Positions 58,256 through 64,000 of a stretch of DNA of 64,000 bases are shown here, in pieces. The notes beneath the pieces were generated by a model. It was not told where the DNA came from. It was given only the letters and a program-made list of their open reading frames with translations, and made no database searches. A program made the position numbers and the translations under genes. Numbering within the stretch: position 1 is the stretch's first letter; the number at the start of each line of letters is the position of its first letter. The stretch comes from Gallibacterium trehalosifermentans (GTDB lineage: Bacteria > Pseudomonadota > Gammaproteobacteria > Enterobacterales > Pasteurellaceae): NCBI RefSeq assembly GCF_042433055.1, contig NZ_JBHLWB010000004.1, forward strand, positions 1 through 64,000. Direction: 5' to 3'.

Positions 58256-59356
58256 ATGCAATTTATCGTAGCAAGAGAAAATTTATTAAAACCATTACAA
58301 CAAGTCTGTGGGGTTTTAAGTAGCCGTCCATCTTTGCCTGTATTAAATAATATTTTAGTACAAATTGCGGGGGATCGTTTAACCTTAACAGGTTCAGATC
58401 TTGAGGTAGAACTTTCTACTTTTGTGCAATTAATTTCGGCGAGTGAAGACGGGGTATTTACTATTCCTGCGCGCAAATTTTTAGATATTTGTCGTTCATT
58501 AAATGATGATGCAGAAATAACTGTAAATTATGAAAATGACCGTGTATTAGTTACTGCTGAACGTAGTAAATTTAATTTAGCAACCTTACCTGCAGAAAGT
58601 TATCCAAATATTACACAGCTAGATATTGATATTGAGCTTAGCTTGGAACAATCCGTGTTACGCCGAGTAATGGAAGCAACACAATTTTCTATGGCAAATC
58701 AAGATGCGCGTTATTTCTTAAATGGAATGAAATTTGAAACGGAAAATAATGTGTTAAGAACGGTGGCGACAGATGGGCATCGTTTGGCTGTCTGTGGTAT
58801 TCAATTAGCGCAAAATGTGCCTGATTATGCCATTATCGTGCCGCGCAAAGGGGTCATTGAATTAATGCGTTTATTGGATAGTAATAGTGAAAATGCTTTT
58901 ATTCGTATGGGGCAAAATAATATCCAAGTGCATCTCAATAATGTGATTTTTACTTCTAAGCTTATTGATGGACGTTTCCCTGATTACCGTCGCGTATTAC
59001 CACGCAATGCGGATCGTATTTTAGAAGTGGATTGGAACGCGTTAAAACAGGCTTGTGTGCGAGCTGCAATTTTATCTAATGAACGTTTCCGTGGTGTACG
59101 TTTAATTATTGAAGCTAATCAATTAAAAATCTTAGCGCAAAATCCAGATCAGGAAGAAGCCGAAGAAGTAATAGATGTTAGTTATAGTGGTGAACCAATG
59201 GAAGTGGGGTTCAATGTAAGCTATATCCTTGATGTACTCAATGCGTTGAAATGTAAGGCTGTGCGTATTCGTCTAACTGATGCAACGTCAAGTTGTCTAA
59301 TAGAAGATTGCGAAGAAAGTCATGCAGAATATGTGATTATGCCAATGCGTCTGTAG
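58256..59356 (+). CDS. dnaN: DNA polymerase III beta sliding clamp
   Basis: The 366-residue clamp is full length, with three repeated domains. It begins MQFIVARENLLKPLQQVCGV and contains FMANQDARYFLNGM-like SMANQDARYFLNGMKFE, TDGHRLAV, DGRFPDYRRVLP, and the C-terminal VIMPMRL that shapes the protein-binding cleft. It lies between dnaA and recF. Confidence 0.98.
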   Translation: MQFIVARENLLKPLQQVCGVLSSRPSLPVLNNILVQIAGDRLTLTGSDLEVELSTFVQLISASEDGVFTIPARKFLDICRSLNDDAEITVNYENDRVLVTAERSKFNLATLPAESYPNITQLDIDIELSLEQSVLRRVMEATQFSMANQDARYFLNGMKFETENNVLRTVATDGHRLAVCGIQLAQNVPDYAIIVPRKGVIELMRLLDSNSENAFIRMGQNNIQVHLNNVIFTSKLIDGRFPDYRRVLPRNADRILEVDWNALKQACVRAAILSNERFRGVRLIIEANQLKILAQNPDQEEAEEVIDVSYSGEPMEVGFNVSYILDVLNALKCKAVRIRLTDATSSCLIEDCEESHAEYVIMPMRL

Positions 59357-59358
59357 TT

Positions 59359-60429
59359 ATGGCTTTATCTCAACTCAATATTCAACATTTTAGAAATCTT
59401 AAAGCCGTGAGTTTAACGTTAAACTCAGGCTTTAATTTTTTGATTGGACATAATGGTAGTGGAAAAACAAGCCTATTAGAAGCGATCTATTTTTTAGGGC
59501 ATGGACGTTCTTTTAAAAGCTCAGTGATCAGTCGAGTGATTCAGTATGAGCAAGCGGAATTTACCCTTTATGCGAAGATCGAAGATCAGCAAACGAGCTG
59601 GTCAGTAGGATTACAAAAAACTCGCCAAGGTGAAAATACGATTCGTATTAATGGGGAAGATGGCAATAAAATTTCTGATTTAGCCCATCTCTTGCCAATG
59701 CAATTAATTACCCCTGAAGGATTGACTTTAATTAATGGTGGACCAAGTTACCGCCGCGCATTTCTAGATTGGGGACTGTTTCACCTTGAAGCAAACTTTC
59801 ATCAGCTATGGTCAATGATGAATCGCCTGTTGAAACAACGTAATGCAGCATTACAGCAAGTTAAAGAATATGCGCAAATTAAAATTTGGGATCAACAGTT
59901 GCAACAGGTTGCACATCAAATTAGTGCTTGGCGTCAGCAGTATGCTGAAACATTAAAGGCAGAAATTGAGGCGACTTGTCGGCTATTTTTGCCAGAAGTA
60001 GAAATCGATACCCAGTTCTATCAAGGTTGGACGAAAGAGCTAGATTATGCAGAGGTTTTGGCTGCAAATTTTCAACGTGATCAGGCGGTGGGTTACACAA
60101 TGTCAGGACCACAACGAGCAGATTTTAAATTTAAAGCCAATGGTTTGCCTGCAGAAGATATTCTTTCGCGTGGGCAGCTAAAATTATTAATGTGTGCCTT
60201 GCGGTTAGCACAAGGCGAACATCTAATGCGAGAGCAACAACGGCGTTGTATTTTTTTAATTGATGATTTTGCTTCAGAACTGGATCCGAATAAACGAGCG
60301 TTATTGGCACAGCGCCTCAAAGAAAGTCAATCGCAAGTCATTATTACAGCTATCACGCCTGAACAATTACAACAACCCCATTGGCAAGAAGGGGCTACTT
60401 TCTATTTGCAAAATGGGGAAATTTTGTAG
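59359..60429 (+). CDS. recF: Recombination protein RecF
   Basis: The 356-residue SMC-like ATPase loads RecA at gaps. Walker A is IGHNGSGKTSLLEAIYFLGHGR; the signature region is LSRGQLKLLMCALRLAQ and Walker B is CIFLIDDFASELD. The start at 59359 lies 2 bases after the dnaN stop; the longer frame runs inside dnaN. gyrB, which often follows, is not here. Confidence 0.97.
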   Translation: MALSQLNIQHFRNLKAVSLTLNSGFNFLIGHNGSGKTSLLEAIYFLGHGRSFKSSVISRVIQYEQAEFTLYAKIEDQQTSWSVGLQKTRQGENTIRINGEDGNKISDLAHLLPMQLITPEGLTLINGGPSYRRAFLDWGLFHLEANFHQLWSMMNRLLKQRNAALQQVKEYAQIKIWDQQLQQVAHQISAWRQQYAETLKAEIEATCRLFLPEVEIDTQFYQGWTKELDYAEVLAANFQRDQAVGYTMSGPQRADFKFKANGLPAEDILSRGQLKLLMCALRLAQGEHLMREQQRRCIFLIDDFASELDPNKRALLAQRLKESQSQVIITAITPEQLQQPHWQEGATFYLQNGEIL

Positions 60430-60502
60430 GGCAAATTTTTAAATCCGATATAACATATTAATTTATAAACGATAAAGTTGAATATAAGTGTCTGAGCTAT
60501 AC

Positions 60503-60517
60503 ATTTAGGTTTCGCCC
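60503..60517. repeat. Dispersed ATTTAGGTTTCGCCC motif
   Basis: This is the reverse orientation of the CGAAACCTAAAT motif seen at 1123, 8923, 9287 and 9332, here followed by a run CAAAAGGGG. It lies in the 210-base gap between the convergent recF and rluC genes, where I see no gene. Confidence 0.5.
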
Positions 60518-60639
60518 AAAAGGGGATACCATTTTACTCGCAAGCAAAGTTACTCACTCTAACGAGTCGTTGCCAGCAATGTTCAAAAAGCTATCGTTTT
60601 TTGTCATATTAAATTAGCTTTATTATCACTTTGCCTTAA

Positions 60640-61620
60640 CTATTGATATTTAGTTAAGTTCCTTAATTGTACTAGCAGCTGCTTACAGGCTTTATCCAAT
60701 GGCGCTTGAACAACCATTTCCTCTCCGCTTTTTGGGTGAACAAAACGAATAGATGCTGCATGTAAGAAAAGGCGTTGTAAGCCAAATGATGCAAGTTGTT
60801 GATCAAATTCTTTATTACCGTATTTACTATCGAAAGCAATCGGGTGCCCTGCGTATTGCGTATGTACCCGAATTTGATGTGTTCGTCCTGTAACAGGAGA
60901 GGCTTTCACTAATGTTGCAAAACTAAAACGTTCTTCTACGCTAAAGCGTGTTTCAGACGGCTTACCTTGATCACTAACTTTCACAATGCGCTCGCCACTA
61001 GATAATTCATTCTTTAATAACGGTGCTTTGATCACTTTGCAGTGTGATTGCCATTCACCTCTAACTAATGCCAAATAATCTTTTTGGATTGTTTTTTCAC
61101 GTAACTGCTCATGCAAATTGCGTAAGGCAGAACGTTTTTTTGCAACCAATAAAATCCCTGAAGTATCACGGTCTAAACGGTGTACCAGTTCGAGAAATTT
61201 TGCTTGTGGACGTAAAGCGCGTAATGCTTCGATTACCCCAAAACTTAAACCGCTGCCACCATGTACCGCAATACCAGAAGGCTTATTGATTATTAGGAGT
61301 TGATCATCTTCAAATAAGATTTGTTGTTCTAGTTCACTCACTTTATTAAGTTTGGTGGAAACGGGAACAGTGTCGGTTTTTTCACTCACTCTTACTGGAG
61401 GGATTCGCACTATATCACCCGCTTGTAATTTATATTCAGGTTTGACTCGACCTTTATTTACGCGTACTTCACCTTTACGAATAATGCGATAGATTAAACT
61501 TTTGGGGACACCTTTTAATTTGGCTAATAAATAATTATCGATGCGTTGTTGATCTTCATCGCTTTCAATCGTCACAAAACGGACATTCGCATTAATTACA
61601 TTATTTTCAGAATGACTCAT
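60640..61620 (-). CDS. rluC: 23S rRNA pseudouridine synthase RluC
   Basis: RluC modifies U955, U2504 and U2580 of 23S rRNA in E. coli. The 326-residue protein has an N-terminal S4 RNA-binding domain (RIDNYLLAKLKGVPKSLIYR, VRVNKGRVKPEYKL) and the catalytic domain with Asp in VHRLDRDTSGILLVA, plus GRTHQIRVHTQYAGHP. It is divergent from rne, the same arrangement as in E. coli, which supports RluC over RluD. Confidence 0.95.
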   Translation of the reverse strand: MSHSENNVINANVRFVTIESDEDQQRIDNYLLAKLKGVPKSLIYRIIRKGEVRVNKGRVKPEYKLQAGDIVRIPPVRVSEKTDTVPVSTKLNKVSELEQQILFEDDQLLIINKPSGIAVHGGSGLSFGVIEALRALRPQAKFLELVHRLDRDTSGILLVAKKRSALRNLHEQLREKTIQKDYLALVRGEWQSHCKVIKAPLLKNELSSGERIVKVSDQGKPSETRFSVEERFSFATLVKASPVTGRTHQIRVHTQYAGHPIAFDSKYGNKEFDQQLASFGLQRLFLHAASIRFVHPKSGEEMVVQAPLDKACKQLLVQLRNLTKYQ

Positions 61621-61890
61621 AATTTCTCTAACCTTAAAAAATTCGGCGTATCATACCATTAAGCATCAGGAGTTGCGAAAAATTACGCAATTTTTTTCAC
61701 AGTAAGTGATAGGAAATTAAGGATCTTTAGCTTTGCAAAAGGCCGATAAAATGGAATAATAAGGAGCATTTTTTTGTGGGCAATTAACACATTTGCTGTT
61801 TTGTCTTTATCAATCACAAAATAGTGCTTTTTAACTTGATTTTTGGTGCAGCAGTAGGGCGTAAGACACCAATTTTAGAGATGTTAATAC

Positions 61891-61920
61891 AGGACACGAA
61901 TTAAGCAAATTCAATATAAT
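61891..61920 (+). promoter_or_regulatory. Candidate rne promoter
   Basis: AGGACA (61891-61896) and a perfect TATAAT (61915-61920) are 18 bp apart. Transcription would start near 61927 and give a leader of about 167 bases before rne. Confidence 0.5.
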
Positions 61921-61926
61921 CAGTTC

Positions 61927-62093
61927 AAAGTAACCATTTAGTACAAACAATGGAACAGTCATGTTTGTATGTTAAATTGCGTTACGTTTTAGCACAATGA
62001 GAATCGGGAGATTGGCATACTGCAACAACAGAATTAAAGTGTTTGTATTATCATCGTTTTTATAAAAGTTATAACAAGAATAGAGAAATAACG
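61927..62093 (+). promoter_or_regulatory. rne 5' leader, possible autoregulatory region
   Basis: In E. coli the rne leader contains hairpins through which RNase E controls its own mRNA (rne5 element). This leader is long and has a GC-richer segment around 61977-62030 (TTGCGTTACG through ATACTGCAA) that could form a stem, but I could not match it base by base to the known hairpin. The remaining gap 61621-61890 shows no gene. Confidence 0.35.
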
Positions 62094-64000
62094 ATGAAAA
62101 GAATGTTAATTAACGCCACGCAAAAGGAAGAGTTGCGTGTCGCTCTAGTTGATGGTCAACGTTTATTTGACCTCGATATTGAATCTCCAGGGCATGAACA
62201 AAAGAAAGCCAACATCTATAAAGGAAAAATCACCCGAGTAGAACCAAGTTTAGAAGCTGCATTTGTTGATTATGGTGCAGAACGACATGGTTTCCTTCCT
62301 TTAAAAGAAATTGCTAGAGAATATTTCCCAGAAGGTTATGTTTATCAAGGCAGACCAAATATCCGTGATATTTTGCACGAAGGGCAAGAAGTCATTGTGC
62401 AAGTTAGTAAAGAAGAACGGGGTAATAAAGGTGCTGCGTTAACAACTTTTGTCTCTTTGGCTGGCAGTTATTTAGTGATTATGCCAAACAATCCTCGTGC
62501 TGGCGGTATTTCACGCCGTATTGAAGGGGATGAACGTTTAGAGTTAAAAGAAGCACTTGGTTCATTAGAAGTACCAGATGGTGTTGGTTTAATTGTGCGT
62601 ACTGCGGGTGTGGGAAGATCACCTGAAGAGTTGCAATGGGATCTACATGTTCTATTACATCACTGGGAAGCGATTAAACAAGCGTCAGAATCACGTCCAG
62701 CACCATTCTTAATTCACCAAGAAAGTGATGTTATTGTGCGTGCAATTCGTGATTATTTGCGTCGTGATATTGGTGAAATCTTAATCGATAGCCGTAAGGT
62801 ATATGACAAAGTAAAAGAGCATATCAAATTGGTGCGTCCAGACTTTATTAATCGAGTCAAACTTTATCAAGGTGAAGTGCCATTATTCAGTCATTTCCAA
62901 ATTGAATCACAAATTGAATCGGCTTTCCAACGTGAAGTTCAATTACCATCAGGCGGTTCTATCGTTATTGACGTAACAGAAGCGTTGACCGCGATTGATA
63001 TCAACTCAGCACGTTCAACACGTGGCGGCGATATTGAAGAAACTGCCTTAAACACTAACTTAGAAGCAGCGGATGAAATTGCTCGTCAATTACGGTTACG
63101 TGACCTTGGTGGTTTAATTGTGATTGACTTTATCGATATGACGCCAGCGCGTCATCAACGTGAAGTTGAAAATCGAATTCGTGATGCGGTACGTCAAGAT
63201 CGTGCTAGAATTCAAATTAGCCGTATTTCACGTTTCGGCTTATTAGAGATGTCCCGCCAACGGTTAAGTCCATCACTTAATGAATCAACACACCATATTT
63301 GTCCTCGTTGTCAAGGAACAGGGAAAGTTCGAGATAATGAATCTTTATCACTCTCAATTTTACGGTTATTAGAAGAAGAAGCCTTAAAAGAAAATACCAA
63401 GCAAGTACATACTATTGTGCCTGTGAAAATTGCTACGTACTTATTGAATGAGAAACGTCGTGCAATTATGGAGATTGAGAAGCGCCATAATGTACAAGTT
63501 ATTGTTGTGCCGCACGAACAAATGGAAACCCCTCACTTTTCGGTATTCCGTTTACGAGATGGTGAAGATAATCATACATTGAGTTATAACTTAACAAAAT
63601 TGCATGATATCCAAGATGACTTTGATGGCGAAGAGTCATTAGTGAGTCGTGTGTCTGATGTATCAGCCAATACAACCGCGACACAACCAGAAGTTGCTGC
63701 AGTAGAAATTACTATTCCAGCACCTGCGCCAGTGATCAAACGTAAAGAAGAAGAGAAAGCTTCTTTGCTCGTTCGTTTGTGGCAAAAAATTAAAGGTTTA
63801 TTTGCAGATCAAGAAAATGAGGAGAAGAATAAGAAATCTCATTCTCGTCATAATAAACGACCACGCCGTGATAACCGCGAAAATAACCGCCGTGATCGCC
63901 GCAATAATGAGGATACACGCCGTAAAGATACGCATCTTACAGTAGAAAAAGATGAAAATATAAAACGTACCAAACGCCGTAAATCAATCAATGAAGAACT
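62094..64000 (+). CDS. rne: Ribonuclease E, N-terminal part (cut by window edge)
   Basis: RNase E is the main endonuclease of mRNA decay and rRNA/tRNA processing and the scaffold of the degradosome. From ATG 62094 the frame stays open for 635 codons to the window end. The S1 domain is near residues 36-120 (ANIYKGKITRVEPSLEAAFV), the DNase I-like site includes AIDINSARSTRGG and LIVIDFIDM, and the zinc-link is CPRCQGTGK (about residue 404). After residue 525 comes an amphipathic SLLVRLWQKIKGLFAD segment like membrane-binding segment A, then Arg-rich RNA-binding sequence. The rest lies beyond the window. Confidence 0.96.
   Translation, partial: MKRMLINATQKEELRVALVDGQRLFDLDIESPGHEQKKANIYKGKITRVEPSLEAAFVDYGAERHGFLPLKEIAREYFPEGYVYQGRPNIRDILHEGQEVIVQVSKEERGNKGAALTTFVSLAGSYLVIMPNNPRAGGISRRIEGDERLELKEALGSLEVPDGVGLIVRTAGVGRSPEELQWDLHVLLHHWEAIKQASESRPAPFLIHQESDVIVRAIRDYLRRDIGEILIDSRKVYDKVKEHIKLVRPDFINRVKLYQGEVPLFSHFQIESQIESAFQREVQLPSGGSIVIDVTEALTAIDINSARSTRGGDIEETALNTNLEAADEIARQLRLRDLGGLIVIDFIDMTPARHQREVENRIRDAVRQDRARIQISRISRFGLLEMSRQRLSPSLNESTHHICPRCQGTGKVRDNESLSLSILRLLEEEALKENTKQVHTIVPVKIATYLLNEKRRAIMEIEKRHNVQVIVVPHEQMETPHFSVFRLRDGEDNHTLSYNLTKLHDIQDDFDGEESLVSRVSDVSANTTATQPEVAAVEITIPAPAPVIKRKEEEKASLLVRLWQKIKGLFADQENEEKNKKSHSRHNKRPRRDNRENNRRDRRNNEDTRRKDTHLTVEKDENIKRTKRRKSINEE

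Noticed and set aside
1..64000. CRISPR array, prophage or rRNA operon
   Set aside because: No regularly spaced short repeats, phage structural genes or rRNA sequence were found; the only regular array is the four tRNA-Lys genes.

Overview
The window is a chromosomal stretch of a gammaproteobacterium, most likely a member of the Pasteurellaceae. The evidence is moderate-to-low GC, the competence regulator gene sxy/tfoX, a com (pilMNOQ-type) operon divergent from mrcA, the order mrcA-com-aroK-aroB-dam, dciA-secM-secA-mutT, and a licDABC-type phosphorylcholine locus. Low GC, sxy and lic genes resemble Haemophilus/Pasteurella relatives. The two classical Pasteurellaceae uptake sequences are nearly absent, so I would not name a genus.

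Layout. 1-1113: right end of an IS200/IS605-family element joined to the 3' part of a serralysin-like RTX metalloprotease gene. 1176-6669 (minus): prmA, panF, yhdT, proS, azlCD. 6777-9360: an autotransporter-like outer-membrane protein behind a promoter region with a G10 tract, then a repeat-rich intergenic zone. 9387-14465: DUF192, PepSY, MFS transporter, ybhA, dapA, bcp. 14527-17269 (minus): hisHAF-hisIE without the upstream his genes. 17690-19055: sxy and four tRNA-Lys genes. 19225-26491: ybaK, usg, mrcA and comABC-comE. 26760-37508: aroK, aroB, dam, dciA, secM, secA, mutT, holA, lptE, leuS. 37724-40478: a phosphopantetheinyl transferase, psiE, nudF, cpdA. 40504-44600 (minus): fadI, fadJ and a methyltransferase. 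44745-48562: smpB followed by the AT-rich lic island. 48626-52695: trxA, ldhA, aroQ, accBC. 52755-60429: the conserved mnmE-yidC-yidD-rnpA-rpmH / dnaA-dnaN-recF block. 60640-64000: rluC and the divergent rne (cut by the window edge).

Most of the window is housekeeping. The notable parts are: (a) a choline kinase gene (licA) interrupted by a C11 tract, which is out of frame as sequenced but is restored by one extra C and then ends in a 4-base overlap with licB; (b) a second probable contingency locus, with G10 between promoter hexamers upstream of the autotransporter; (c) a com operon with no comD and with a secretin that lacks its N0 domain and carries a ComD-like N-terminus; (d) a fadI-fadJ-methyltransferase operon whose thiolase and hydratase active sites have lost catalytic residues while the dehydrogenase site looks intact; (e) a duplicated 174-bp intergenic element that can fold into four nested stems; and (f) an IS605-type end inside a protease gene, so that the adjacent protease sequence would be the guide of any TnpB RNA.

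Coordinates come from the reading frames. Start sites were moved where a ribosome binding site or family alignment favoured a downstream codon. Comparisons with named proteins are from memory of those families, not from searches.
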